DNA from: a bacterium
GTDB taxonomy: Bacteria > Elusimicrobiota > Elusimicrobia > Elusimicrobiales > UBA9959
NCBI GenBank assembly: GCA_021789695.1
Contig: JAJYJH010000012.1
Span: 1 to 64,000, forward strand
Reading direction: 5' to 3'
DNA length: 64,000 nucleotides
Shown: positions 35,544 to 44,469 of the stretch, piece after piece
How the letters are laid out: every line of letters begins with the position of its first letter
How positions within the stretch are numbered: position 1 is the stretch's first letter
Translations under genes and position numbers: made by a program
Notes under the pieces: model-generated
Told to the model about the DNA's origin: nothing
Databases searched by the model: none
What the model saw: the letters and a program-made list of their open reading frames with translations, nothing else

Positions 35544-36062
35544 TCAGTTCTTCCTTATCAGGTCCAGCAGGAACAGGCGGTGGCCGCGCCCCAGCCTGAC
35601 CTTGGCCAGCACGGAGCCGCTGCTGGCGCCCCTGCGGGGGTCGTCCTCGTTGAGATAGAAGCGCTCTATCCCGTACCTTATCCTGGCGCCGAAAGAGAAG
35701 GGGCCGCGCGTCAGTTCGCCGCGCGCCCAGAGCCCGTCCGGGCCCGGGGCCTTCGCGCAATCCGTCGTCCCGTAGACCGGGACCTGTCCCTCCGGAGTGG
35801 CCGCCCTGACTCCGGTGTCCGCGAGGCGCACGTAGAGAGGCCCGGTGTGGGCGGCGCCCTTCAGGAGGGCCGCGCAGACCTCCGGGCGGCCTATGGGGTA
35901 ATTGAGGGCCACAAAGGTCCCCGCCAGCAGGTCCCGCGGGTCCACAGGCTCGGTCTCCAGGTAAAAATCCCCGGCGGAGGTCCCCCTGGAACTGACGAGC
36001 CAGCCGCCCCAGGCGGCGAAGAACAGCAGCTGCGCGGCCAGTACGTATTTCAGGCGGACCAT
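35544..36062 (-). CDS. GDYXXLXY-domain membrane-anchored protein
   Basis: The 172-residue protein has an N-terminal membrane helix (LKYVLAAQLLFFAAWGGWLV) and the motif PRDLLAGTFVALNYPIG, a variant of the GDYXXLXY signature (here GTFVALNY). The family is usually encoded next to DUF2157, as here, where its start overlaps the DUF2157 gene end by 13 bases. Function unknown; the C-terminal RIRYGIERFYLNEDD is also typical of the family. Confidence 0.8.
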   Translation of the reverse strand: MVRLKYVLAAQLLFFAAWGGWLVSSRGTSAGDFYLETEPVDPRDLLAGTFVALNYPIGRPEVCAALLKGAAHTGPLYVRLADTGVRAATPEGQVPVYGTTDCAKAPGPDGLWARGELTRGPFSFGARIRYGIERFYLNEDDPRRGASSGSVLAKVRLGRGHRLFLLDLIRKN

Positions 36063-37402
36063 TTATGGCCTCCGGCCGCTTGTATTATGGCCTTGCGGCC
36101 CTTGTTGAGGAACCAAGCCAGCGCGGCGAAGAGCAGCCCGGTGCCGATGAAACCCAGGCCGCTGCGCAGCATGCTGCCGAAAAGGTCGAGGAAACGCGTC
36201 AGGGCTATCAGCGCTATAAAGAAGACGCCGGTGTTTATACGCTTTTCATTGTTCTCCTGCGCGCCGTTCCAGATAAGTCCGGCGCCGGCGGCCGCTATCA
36301 GCAGGTTGGCCAGTATGGCAATGGTTTTGGCGCCCGAAGTGGTGGCGCCGAAGAGCAGGAAGGCGGCCGGCATCGGGGCTATCAGGGCCGTCCTGAAGGC
36401 CGCCCGCCAGCGCCCGTCCAGTTCGGGAGCCAGCGGCCTGAAGATGGCCGAGAGCAGTGCGGCGGCGAACATGACCCATATCAGGACCGCTCCGGCCGGC
36501 CGCACCGTCCACCGGGACAATCCGGGGTTGAAGTGCCAGAAGAAGGTCATCGCGTACACCGTGAGCAGCCAGGCCAGGTGCGGCAGGCGGCTCTCCAGTC
36601 TCTCCTCGGGCGGGGTCCAGGCTATCCACAGCGCCGCGGCGGAAGAGACGGCCAGCATCATCAGGGCGGGGCTGCCGGCGTGCAGCGGGGTCTCGTACAC
36701 CAAAAGCAGCAGCACCCAGGCGAGGGCGGCGCCCAGCACGCGCATGGTCCCGTGGCAGCGGCGGTAGAGGGCCGTGCCCGCGCCGGCGCCCAGCACGGCC
36801 AGCGCCAGCGCCCAGCGCCACCAGGGCGGTGCCGGGACCGGCGCGGCGGCAATCGCCAGCGGGTTTCCCCCGGAGAGCGACATTATGGCGCCGCCGCCGA
36901 GGGTGCCGGTGAAGAGACAGACGAAAAGCAGTACAGCGGTCAGCCAGGCTGTGAGCCTGCGGGGGGCCAGCAGCGCTACCGGCAGCTCCAAGGCCGCCCA
37001 GACCAGCAGCGGCCTGACCGGGTCTCCGCTCAGTTGGAAGATCTGGGCGTAAAGACCTATACCTGCGGCCGGCAGGAAGAACCAGAGCACCTCGGCCGGC
37101 ACCGCGACGGCGGGCTTCTCCTGGAAACCCAGGGCGGTCATCCCGGCGGCCGCCAGGAGCAGCAGGAAGCCGCCTATCTTGATCATGACGCCCAACTTAT
37201 CCCAGTTGTGCGCGACTATGAGCGTAAGGCCGATGGCTATGAAGAGCCCGGAAAAGGCGGCTATGAGGTAAGAGGCCTTCCAAGCGGAGACGGGGCGTTT
37301 TTCCAAAGCCATGTCGTAGACCTTCCCGGCCTGTTCGGACGTGATTAAGCCCGCGGCCGCGGCTCCAGCCAGGTCGTTCTTCAGTCTCTTGTAATAGGAC
37401 AT
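36050..37402 (-). CDS. DUF2157 membrane protein
   Basis: The 450-residue protein has a cytoplasmic N-terminal region (LAGAAAAGLITSEQAGKVYDMA), then about twelve hydrophobic helices beginning SYLIAAFSGLFIAIGLTLIVAHNWDKLG, a DUF2157 hallmark. Function is unknown in the family. It is paired with the GDYXXLXY gene in one transcript and is divergent from the GT-C-like gene at 37508. A plausible -10 is at 37439-37444. Confidence 0.85.
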   Translation of the reverse strand: MSYYKRLKNDLAGAAAAGLITSEQAGKVYDMALEKRPVSAWKASYLIAAFSGLFIAIGLTLIVAHNWDKLGVMIKIGGFLLLLAAAGMTALGFQEKPAVAVPAEVLWFFLPAAGIGLYAQIFQLSGDPVRPLLVWAALELPVALLAPRRLTAWLTAVLLFVCLFTGTLGGGAIMSLSGGNPLAIAAAPVPAPPWWRWALALAVLGAGAGTALYRRCHGTMRVLGAALAWVLLLLVYETPLHAGSPALMMLAVSSAAALWIAWTPPEERLESRLPHLAWLLTVYAMTFFWHFNPGLSRWTVRPAGAVLIWVMFAAALLSAIFRPLAPELDGRWRAAFRTALIAPMPAAFLLFGATTSGAKTIAILANLLIAAAGAGLIWNGAQENNEKRINTGVFFIALIALTRFLDLFGSMLRSGLGFIGTGLLFAALAWFLNKGRKAIIQAAGGHKWSA

Positions 37403-37438
37403 GTATCCTTAAACCGCTAGAAACTGCCCCTCGCGGAA

Positions 37439-37494
37439 ATTATATTAAAACAGGCGGCTGCAAAGGAAGCGCGCAGCCGCGGATTTTGTATCAT
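37439..37494. promoter_or_regulatory. Divergent promoter region (DUF2157 / GT-C-like genes)
   Basis: Minus strand TATAAT at 37444-37439 faces the DUF2157 start, and plus strand TATCAT at 37489-37494 lies 13 bases before the ATG at 37508, giving a very short leader. No strong -35 boxes. Confidence 0.4.
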
Positions 37495-37507
37495 TGTCGT
37501 TGCGTCT

Positions 37508-39409
37508 ATGATGGAAGAAGGAGCGAAGGCCGGGTCTGCGGAGCGCGGGTTTTTTTTAGCCCGCGTGCCGGCGCGGATTTTCATCGGGGCGCTGCTGGCG
37601 CTCTCGGCCGCCGGCGCGGCCGCGCTGGACAGGATGTATTATGTCGGGTACTTCAACGACGACGCCTCCTTCGTGCTGCTGTCCCGTTCGCTCTGGGAGC
37701 ATCTCCGCGAGCTTTCCGGCCTTGGCTTCGGCGGGGCCTTCTCGCATTTTCTGCCTGGCTACCCGCTTTTCCTGCTGCCTTTTTCCGCGGCCTTCGCTCC
37801 GCACTGGGCCTGGCTGAGCTGGACCAGCGCCGGGCTTTCGCTGCTGAGCGTCTGGGGCCTGTGGCTGCTGCTGGACGGGTGGCTTTCCGAGGAGGACAGG
37901 CGCTGGACCGCGCTGCTCTACGCCGTGCACCCGCTTTTCCTGGTGGATTCGGGGATAGTGATGGCGGACCCGTTCCTGACCTGCCTGTTCGTCTACGGAC
38001 TGCTGGGGCTGCGCCTCGTCCTGGAGGGGGGCGGCGCCTGGGCCTGGTTCCTGTTGACCGGGGCTTCGTTCTGGGCTCCGGCCAGCAAGCCGATAGGAGC
38101 GCTTCTGCCTTGCGCGCTCACGGCCGGACTGGCGGCCGCCGGGCCCTCCGGGCGCCGGCCGCTGCGCCGGCTGTTGCTGTGGTTCTGGCTGCCCTGCGCG
38201 GGGGCGGCGGCGTATTACCTGCTGGCGCGCAGTTCCCCTACCGACTATATCGGCTACCTGTTGCACGGCCTGGCGGCGCTGGGGGGACAGCCGCTGTGGC
38301 CGCGGGTCTACGGGTTGTTCCACGATTTCGTGCTGTATTGCGGGCTGGGCGTGGGCTGGCCGCGCGGCGGTTTCTGGGACCTCTCCGGTTCCGCCGTCAT
38401 AGCCGCGGTGCTGTACTTCCTTTTCAAGGGCATGGGGCGGCTCCTCTCCGGAGAGGGCCCGGGGCGTTCCGCCGCCCTGGCGGCGGCGGCGCTGCTGCTC
38501 GGGCAGGGACTGGTGATGTCCGTCTGGACTGTCTATTCCGACCGCTACGCGCTGCCGATGCTGCCGCTGGCCCTGCTCTTCTTCGCGGCCGGAGTCCGCG
38601 CCTCCTGGGAAGCCAGGCCTGCGGCCGGGCGCGCGCTGCTGGCGCTGCTGGCGGCGGGTTTCGCTGTGCACAGCGTCCAGATAGCGGTCGGCCTCCACAG
38701 GTCGCCGCGCCGTGAGAACATGCTGCCCGCGCGCACGATGGAATGGATACGGCTCAACACCCCGCCCGCCAGCCGCTTCGTCGGGGAGTCCCCGCTGGTG
38801 GCGCTTTACACCGGGCGCAGCGGGGACGGGCTTTTCGGCGCGCGCGACCTGGATATGTACCTGGAGCGCCTGGCGCGCTCGCGCATAGACTACGCGCTGG
38901 TGACCGACCGGAAGATTCTTTCCACCAAGGGCTCGTTCGAGAACGACCAAGGGCTCCAGAAAAGCCTGGAACGCGGCTGGATAGCCGGGCATCCACGCCT
39001 CTTCCGGCTGCTCCATGTCGAGGACGGGGAACGGACCGCCGTGTACAAGGTGGAGCTGCCTGCGGGCTGGGACGGGGCCTTCGTCCTTTACGCCGGGTCC
39101 CTGGCCAGGATAAAGGCCGGGAACATGGCGGTGGCGGAGAAAGACCTGCGCTCGGCCCTGGCGGCGGTGCCGGATTTCCCCTCTGCACTGCTGGCGCTGG
39201 CCGCCGTGGAGCTGGTGCGCGGCGAACCTCCGGCCGGGGCAGAGAAACTGCTGCGCAGGGCGTTGGAACTGGAACCTGACTACCCCGAGGCTTCGCGCGC
39301 GCTGGCGGAACTGCTGGACCACCTGGGCCGCAGAAACGAGGCGGAGGCCGTGCGCGCCCGCGCCAGGGCGGCGCTTTCGCTGACGCCCTTTTCCGCCCCG
39401 GAGCGCTGA
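37508..39409 (+). CDS. GT-C/PMT-like membrane glycosyltransferase with C-terminal TPRs
   Basis: The 633-residue protein has about ten membrane helices in residues 20-400. Its first external loop has YFNDDASFVLLSRS (Asp51, Asp52), where GT-C enzymes of the PMT/ArnT type keep catalytic acids, and HPLFLVDSGIVMADPFLT later. Residues about 405-525 form a soluble domain and about 530-625 a pair of TPR-like repeats (MAVAEKDLRSALAAVPDFPSA; EKLLRRALELEPDYPEASRALAEL). It probably transfers a sugar from a polyprenyl carrier, but donor and acceptor are unknown. First gene of a three-gene membrane set. Confidence 0.75.
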   Translation: MMEEGAKAGSAERGFFLARVPARIFIGALLALSAAGAAALDRMYYVGYFNDDASFVLLSRSLWEHLRELSGLGFGGAFSHFLPGYPLFLLPFSAAFAPHWAWLSWTSAGLSLLSVWGLWLLLDGWLSEEDRRWTALLYAVHPLFLVDSGIVMADPFLTCLFVYGLLGLRLVLEGGGAWAWFLLTGASFWAPASKPIGALLPCALTAGLAAAGPSGRRPLRRLLLWFWLPCAGAAAYYLLARSSPTDYIGYLLHGLAALGGQPLWPRVYGLFHDFVLYCGLGVGWPRGGFWDLSGSAVIAAVLYFLFKGMGRLLSGEGPGRSAALAAAALLLGQGLVMSVWTVYSDRYALPMLPLALLFFAAGVRASWEARPAAGRALLALLAAGFAVHSVQIAVGLHRSPRRENMLPARTMEWIRLNTPPASRFVGESPLVALYTGRSGDGLFGARDLDMYLERLARSRIDYALVTDRKILSTKGSFENDQGLQKSLERGWIAGHPRLFRLLHVEDGERTAVYKVELPAGWDGAFVLYAGSLARIKAGNMAVAEKDLRSALAAVPDFPSALLALAAVELVRGEPPAGAEKLLRRALELEPDYPEASRALAELLDHLGRRNEAEAVRARARAALSLTPFSAPER

Positions 39410-39440
39410 GGCCGGCTTAAGACCCGGCCGTCCCTGTTTT

Positions 39441-41201
39441 ATGGAATTCAGTTTCATGCGCCGCGGCAGGTTCTACGACACGCTCGGCTGGGTCTCTTTC
39501 GCCTTGGCCTGCGCGGTATTCCTGCTGCCGATAGTCAACCCGGACATCTACTGGCACCTAGCGGCGGGCAGGTACGCCGTCTCGCGGCTGACGCTGCCAG
39601 GCCGGGATGTCTTCTCCTGGACCATGGCCGGCAGGCGTTGGACCGACTTCGAATGGCTGTCGCAGGTCGTCTATTACCTGCTCTACCTGGCCGGGGGCTG
39701 GCGCGCGCTGCAGTTCCTCAAGGCCCTGATGCTGGCGCTGACGCTGCTGGTCTTCCGGCGCGCGGCGCTGCTGCACGGCCAGAAGACCGCGCTGCCGCTG
39801 CTGCTGCCGTTCTTCGCGCTGGGGATACTCTCCAACTGCGACCTGAGGCCGGAGAACTTCACGCTGCTGTTCTTCGCGGTTACGTTCTATTTCCTGGAGA
39901 AGCGCAGGCTCGCAGGGGAGGAGTGGAAAGGGCCGGGCGCGGCCGCGGCCTTCGCCTTCTTCGCGCTCTGGGCCAATCTGCACGCCGGCTTTTTTTACGG
40001 CCTGGCCTTGACCGGCCTTTACGCCGCAGGGGAGCTAGCGTCCGCGCCCCGGTTTCCGCGGCTGGGCCTTTCTTCCAGACTGACGCCCGCCGCGACCGGC
40101 TATCTGAAGGTCTTCTTTTCCGGGCTGGCAGCCAGCTTCGTCAATCCTTATGGTTGGCGGGTCTATTCGGTGGTCCTGAATCATGAGCGCTACAGCGCCG
40201 CGCTGCGGGCCCATATACGCGAATGGGCGCCCTTTTCGCCCGGCAATCCCTACCAGTGGCCTTACGCGCTGGCGCTGGCCGGCGCGCTGGCGGCCATCCT
40301 GTTCTTCGCCCTGCGCCGCCGCAGCACGGTCTGGCACCACGCAGGAACGCTGCTGTTCTTCGGCTGGCTCTCCCTTTCCTACAGCCGCAATATACCGTTC
40401 TTTATGATAACGGCCCCGGTCTGCGCGCTGGCGCTCCCGTGGGGCAGGCCCGGCCCGCGCGGCGCCCGCGCGCTGGCCTGGGCCGCGGTACCGGGCGCCG
40501 CCCTGCTGCTGTGTTTCTGGGCGGTCTTCGTCCTGCCGCAGTATTCGGCCGCGCCGCGCCTGGAGAAGTGGGGCTCGCCCGGACTGGCCGCTTTCCTGCG
40601 TTCGGAAAAAAAGGAGCTCTCCGGGCTCAGGCTCTACAATCCCTGGGGCTGGGGCGGCTGGCTGGAGTGGGAACTGTATCCGGATTACAGGACCTTCGTG
40701 GACGGCCGCTATTTGTTCCACGGCAGGATAGACGAGATAGCCGGTCTGGACGTGAGCGCCGCCAACTGGCGCCGGTTTGCGGAGAGATACGGCTTCGGGC
40801 TGATGCTGCTGAAGACTGGCTGGCCCGAAGTGCCGGTGCGGCAGCGGCTGCCGGACGGCAGCGAGAGAGTCTTCCGGCGCCCGGCCTACCTGTTCTATCT
40901 GCCGGCGGCAGACTGGGCCGTAGTTTACTGGGACCGCCGCTCGGCCGTTCTGGCGCGGCGTTCGTCGGTCCCGCCGGCCTGGCTGAAGGCGCACGAACTG
41001 CGCTACCTGCGTCCGGGCGACCTGCCCAGCCTGGAGGCGGCTGCGCTGGCCGGGGCGGTGCCCATCCCCGAACTGCACAGGGAGCTGGGCGTCTTCGAGC
41101 GGAGCCATCCCGGAGACGCGCCCCTGAACGCGGAACTGGCCGGTTTCGTGAGAGGGGTAGGGGAACTTTGCTCGGGGAAGGGGGCGAAATGCGCGGAATA
41201 A
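39441..41201 (+). CDS. Polytopic membrane protein, GT-C-like, function unknown
   Basis: The 586-residue protein has about ten helices in residues 12-370 and a soluble C-terminal part. The early region PDIYWHLAAGRYAVSRLTLPG, DVFSWTMAGRRWTDFEWLSQ is a known pattern of uncharacterised membrane proteins with a glycosyltransferase-like fold. Later NPWGWGGWLEWELYPDYRTFVDGRYLF and FRRFAERYGFGLML recur in the same group. The start is uncertain: ATG 39441 has no SD, and ATG 39456 (MRRGRFYD) is an alternative. Its 3' end overlaps the MFS gene by 13 bases. Confidence 0.7.
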   Translation: MEFSFMRRGRFYDTLGWVSFALACAVFLLPIVNPDIYWHLAAGRYAVSRLTLPGRDVFSWTMAGRRWTDFEWLSQVVYYLLYLAGGWRALQFLKALMLALTLLVFRRAALLHGQKTALPLLLPFFALGILSNCDLRPENFTLLFFAVTFYFLEKRRLAGEEWKGPGAAAAFAFFALWANLHAGFFYGLALTGLYAAGELASAPRFPRLGLSSRLTPAATGYLKVFFSGLAASFVNPYGWRVYSVVLNHERYSAALRAHIREWAPFSPGNPYQWPYALALAGALAAILFFALRRRSTVWHHAGTLLFFGWLSLSYSRNIPFFMITAPVCALALPWGRPGPRGARALAWAAVPGAALLLCFWAVFVLPQYSAAPRLEKWGSPGLAAFLRSEKKELSGLRLYNPWGWGGWLEWELYPDYRTFVDGRYLFHGRIDEIAGLDVSAANWRRFAERYGFGLMLLKTGWPEVPVRQRLPDGSERVFRRPAYLFYLPAADWAVVYWDRRSAVLARRSSVPPAWLKAHELRYLRPGDLPSLEAAALAGAVPIPELHRELGVFERSHPGDAPLNAELAGFVRGVGELCSGKGAKCAE

Positions 41202-42424
41202 TCAGGGGAATGAGGGAGCACCCGCTGGCGCTGTTCCCGGATTTCCGGCGTATGTTCGCCGGGCGTACGATCTCGGCCGTCGGGGACAAGTTCTTCTCGA
41301 TAGCCATAGCCTGGTGGGTGCTCTCGTCCGGAGGCGGCAGGTCCAAATTTCATCTGGGCCTGATTATGGGAATGAACGTGCTGCCGGTGGTGCTGTTCGG
41401 GCCGCTGCTGGGCACACTGGCCGACCGCTCCGACAAGCGCAGGGTAATGCTGACGGCCGACGCGGCGCGCGCGGCCTTGGTGTTTGTCCTGGCCATGCTC
41501 CTGCTGGCGGGGAGGCTGACACTGCCCCTGCTCTACGCGCTCTGCTTCTGCATAGCTGGTTTCGGCCCGCTGTTCGAGTCGGCCGAAGCGGCCTCTATCC
41601 TGCGGCTCACGTCCGAGGAGATGATGCCGCAGGCGGTGGCCGCCGACTCTTCTATCCTGCAGCTCTCCAACGTAATCGGCTCGGCGCTGGGCAGCGTGCT
41701 GATGGCCGCGGCCGGAGTGGCAGGGGCTTTCCTGTTCAACGCCGCCGGCTACGCGGCCTCTTTTCTGGCCATCCTCGGTATTCGCACGCCGCTGGTCCCG
41801 GAGGCCAGGACCGAGAGCTCCTTCGTCGCGGAATTCCGCGAGGGGCTGGCTTATATACTGGGCAACAGGCCGCTGCTGATGCTGATCATAACGTTCACGC
41901 TCTTCAACTTCTTCGTCGGGCCGATCATGCTGATAATCCCCATGATAGTGAAGTTCACTCTGAAGGCGTCCGTAACCTGGCTGGCCGTCTTCGAAGCTTT
42001 CTTCGCGGCCGGCTCGGCGGCGCTGGCGGCGGCGCTGAGCTTTAAGAAATCGTACGGGAACGTCTATGGCTGGTTTTTCGCCGCGCTGCTGGCGGTGGGA
42101 ACGGCTTTCGGCGGGCTTTACTTCGCTTCGGACAAGTACGCCGTATGCGCCCTGCTTTTCGCCGCAGGCGGGGCGCTGGGGGCCGGCAACGTGGTGCTGC
42201 TGACGCTGTTCCAGACAGCGGTGCCGGACGCCGTGAAGGGACGCTTCTTCTCTGTGCTGACCACGCTGGCCTACGCCGGGCTGCCGCTGGCCTTCATGGT
42301 CACCGGGCTCTTGGCGGAGCGCTTTTCGGTGGGCTTCTGTATAGCGCTGGACTCCTCGGCCGTGCTAGTCCTCTCTTTTATGGCGCTGGTCATCCCCAGG
42401 GTAGAATACGGCGACGGGGCGTGA
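41189..42424 (+). CDS. MFS transporter
   Basis: The 411-residue protein has twelve predicted helices. It begins LFPDFRRMFAGRTISAVGDKFFSIAIAWWVL and has the loop 2-3 motif GPLLGTLADRSDKRRVML typical of the DHA3-like/enterobactin-exporter group of the major facilitator superfamily, followed by FGPLFESAEAASILRL and SNVIGSALGSVLMAAAG. Substrate unknown. I placed the start at ATG 41189, within the end of the upstream gene. Its stop codon lies in the left arm of the terminator. Confidence 0.85.
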   Translation: MRGIIRGMREHPLALFPDFRRMFAGRTISAVGDKFFSIAIAWWVLSSGGGRSKFHLGLIMGMNVLPVVLFGPLLGTLADRSDKRRVMLTADAARAALVFVLAMLLLAGRLTLPLLYALCFCIAGFGPLFESAEAASILRLTSEEMMPQAVAADSSILQLSNVIGSALGSVLMAAAGVAGAFLFNAAGYAASFLAILGIRTPLVPEARTESSFVAEFREGLAYILGNRPLLMLIITFTLFNFFVGPIMLIIPMIVKFTLKASVTWLAVFEAFFAAGSAALAAALSFKKSYGNVYGWFFAALLAVGTAFGGLYFASDKYAVCALLFAAGGALGAGNVVLLTLFQTAVPDAVKGRFFSVLTTLAYAGLPLAFMVTGLLAERFSVGFCIALDSSAVLVLSFMALVIPRVEYGDGA

Positions 42425-42458
42425 AAAAGGCCGGCGGACGGCCGCCGGCCTTTTTCAC
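42421..42458. terminator. Bidirectional terminator, 17-base perfect stem
   Basis: The arms at 42421-42437 and 42442-42458 are perfect complements around an ACGG loop, with A5 on the left and T5 on the right. It includes the stop codon of the MFS gene and ends 15 bases before the convergent cyclase gene stop. Confidence 0.94.
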
Positions 42459-42472
42459 GCCCGCCGCGGCGG

Positions 42473-43651
42473 TCAGGTCCGCACTATCCTCGTGCCCGCG
42501 ATCAGGTCGTGCCAGGTGCGGTGGTCCTTCTCCCAGAGCGCCCAGACGTAGCCCAGCAGCATGAACAGCGATACCAGCGAGAACAGCGTGCGCAGGAAGA
42601 CCTTGTCCGCCGGCGCGGCCCCGCCTGTGTGGTAGTCCACCAGCTTCAACTTCGTTATCTTCATACCGGGCGTGGCGCCGAAGCGCCACAGTAGTATCGC
42701 GCCGTAGAGCGCCCAGACCAGCATTTTTACCGGCACCTCGCGGCCCTTCCTGCCGCCCGTGTTGAGCTGCGCGTCGCTATCGGAGGTCCAGACCTCGCCG
42801 TCCGAGCCTACCACGCTGGCGCCGTTCTTGCCGATGCTGATATGCGAGCCGTCCTTGCCCGACACCTCTATGCCGTTGCTGCCGATATGGACGTTCTCCA
42901 CCTTGATGTTAGGCGGCGCGGCTTTGCCGTGCCTGCTCGGGAAGCTGGCGGCGGGGCCGCTGTCGGCCAGGTCGAAGGTGCTCAATATTATCATCACTAT
43001 CACTACGTCCACTAACAGCGACAGCAGCCGGTGGAAGAAGCCGGCCCGCGGCGCCGGGGCGGCGGGTGCGGGCGGCTGCGGCGAAACTTCGGGGGCGGTT
43101 ACCGGCGCCTCGCTGGGCGGCTGAGAGCCCACCGGCACCTCCCGCAGCACGCGAAAAACTTTTATTTTCTCGGGCACGCCCTTGAACTGGCGGTAGCCTA
43201 TCTCGCTGGAGGGCACCTCGCGCTTGTTCATCGCCAGGTAGACGGCCTCGGTGAAGAACACCTCTCCGGCCTCAGCTATGCTTTCCAGCCGCGACGTGAT
43301 GTTGACGGGGTCGCCGTAGACGTCCCCGTCGTCGTGCACGGCCACCTCGCCTGAGTTTATGGCGATGCGTATCTCTATGCGGTCCTGCTGGGCCCGCTCC
43401 GCGTTGTGCGCCCTGAGGACGTCCTGTATCTCCATGCCGCAGAGGACGGCGTCGGTCGGGCTGTCGAATGCCGCCAGGAACGCGTCGCCTATCGTCTTGA
43501 CCAGGCGGCCGCGGAACTTCTCTATTACCGGCAGCACCAGCTCGCGGTGCCGCGAGAGGAGCTCCTGGGTCTGCGCGCGGGAGAAGCCGGCCGTCTTGGA
43601 CGTGAACCCCTTTATATCGGTCAGCATTATGGCCAGATTTCGCGTTTCCAT
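42473..43651 (-). CDS. Class III nucleotide cyclase fused to an RDD membrane domain
   Basis: The 392-residue protein has an N-terminal cyclase domain at about 1-170 with both metal aspartates (Asp12 in LTDIKGFT, Asp56 in VKTIGDAF), base-selecting Lys52 and Asp114 (YGDPVNITSRLES) and transition-state Asn117 and Arg121. This set predicts ATP to cAMP. A Pro/Ala-rich linker leads to a helix near 215-235 and a polar beta-like segment (IKVENVHIGSNGIEVSGKDG). The C-terminal RDD domain (about 300-392) has two further helices (GATPGMKITKLKLVD, RTWHDLIAGTRIV). RDD domains are membrane modules of poorly known role. Confidence 0.88.
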   Translation of the reverse strand: METRNLAIMLTDIKGFTSKTAGFSRAQTQELLSRHRELVLPVIEKFRGRLVKTIGDAFLAAFDSPTDAVLCGMEIQDVLRAHNAERAQQDRIEIRIAINSGEVAVHDDGDVYGDPVNITSRLESIAEAGEVFFTEAVYLAMNKREVPSSEIGYRQFKGVPEKIKVFRVLREVPVGSQPPSEAPVTAPEVSPQPPAPAAPAPRAGFFHRLLSLLVDVVIVMIILSTFDLADSGPAASFPSRHGKAAPPNIKVENVHIGSNGIEVSGKDGSHISIGKNGASVVGSDGEVWTSDSDAQLNTGGRKGREVPVKMLVWALYGAILLWRFGATPGMKITKLKLVDYHTGGAAPADKVFLRTLFSLVSLFMLLGYVWALWEKDHRTWHDLIAGTRIVRT

Positions 43652-43673
43652 GCTCTTTTTCCTTAAGCGCCCG

Positions 43674-44429
43674 TCAGGAAGGGTTGGGGATGTCTATGAA
43701 CTCTGTCTTCACGCGGAACTTCCTCTCCAGCAGTCCGGCCAGCGCCTGCACCCCGGGCTTCTCGGTGTTGTAGTGGCCGGCCGCTATGAAGTTGGAGCGC
43801 GTCTCGCGGGCGTGCTCCTGCACGAACTCGCCGGTTTCGCCGGTGACGTAGAGGTCGAGGCCGGCCGCCGTGGCCTGTTCGAACAGCCGGGCTGCGCCGC
43901 CGCTGACCGCGCCGACGGAGCGGATCCTTTCCGTCCCGAAGCGGAAGCAGAGCGGCTCGGCGTCCAGTTTTATGGCCAACTTCGCGGCTATGTCGCCCAG
44001 CGCGAGGGGCCTTGGCAGCGTCCCTTTGAAACCTATCGTTTGAGCGTCGTGGGAGCCGAACGGCTTCAGGCCTTTCGCGCCCAGCATCGCGAGCAGGCGG
44101 GCGTTGTTGCCGACGACGGGGTGCCTGTCCAGCGGCAGGTGCCAGGCGGCCAGAGACAGGCCGCTGCCGAACAGCGCGGCCAGCTTGCGCCTGAACGGGC
44201 CGGTGAAGGGCTGTGAGCGGCCCCACAGCAGGCCGTGGTGCACTATCAGCATATCCGCCCCGCAGTCCGCCGCGCGCTTTATGCACTCCAGCGACGCTGA
44301 GACCCCGAAAGCTATCTTTCCCACCTCCTGCCGGCCCTCGGCCTGCAGCCCGTTCTGCGAGGCGTCCTTCACGTCCGCCGAACCCAGGTAGGAGTCTACG
44401 AATGAAACGATTTTATCCCTGTCCGCCAT
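43674..44429 (-). CDS. Nif3-like dinuclear metal protein (YbgI family)
   Basis: The 251-residue protein has metal-binding motifs MLIVHHGLLWG, AWHLPLDRHPVVGNN and the C-terminal GHYNTEKPGVQALA of the Nif3/GTP cyclohydrolase I type 2-like family. It is the compact form without the central insertion. Members have been linked to several hydrolase activities and the true function is unsettled. A GGAGGT site precedes the ATG. It is followed after 22 bases by the cyclase gene, so they may be co-transcribed. Confidence 0.88.
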   Translation of the reverse strand: MADRDKIVSFVDSYLGSADVKDASQNGLQAEGRQEVGKIAFGVSASLECIKRAADCGADMLIVHHGLLWGRSQPFTGPFRRKLAALFGSGLSLAAWHLPLDRHPVVGNNARLLAMLGAKGLKPFGSHDAQTIGFKGTLPRPLALGDIAAKLAIKLDAEPLCFRFGTERIRSVGAVSGGAARLFEQATAAGLDLYVTGETGEFVQEHARETRSNFIAAGHYNTEKPGVQALAGLLERKFRVKTEFIDIPNPS

Positions 44430-44469
44430 CGAACCTCCCCCGCGCCCGCCGGAGTCAGGCGGCCGCGCG

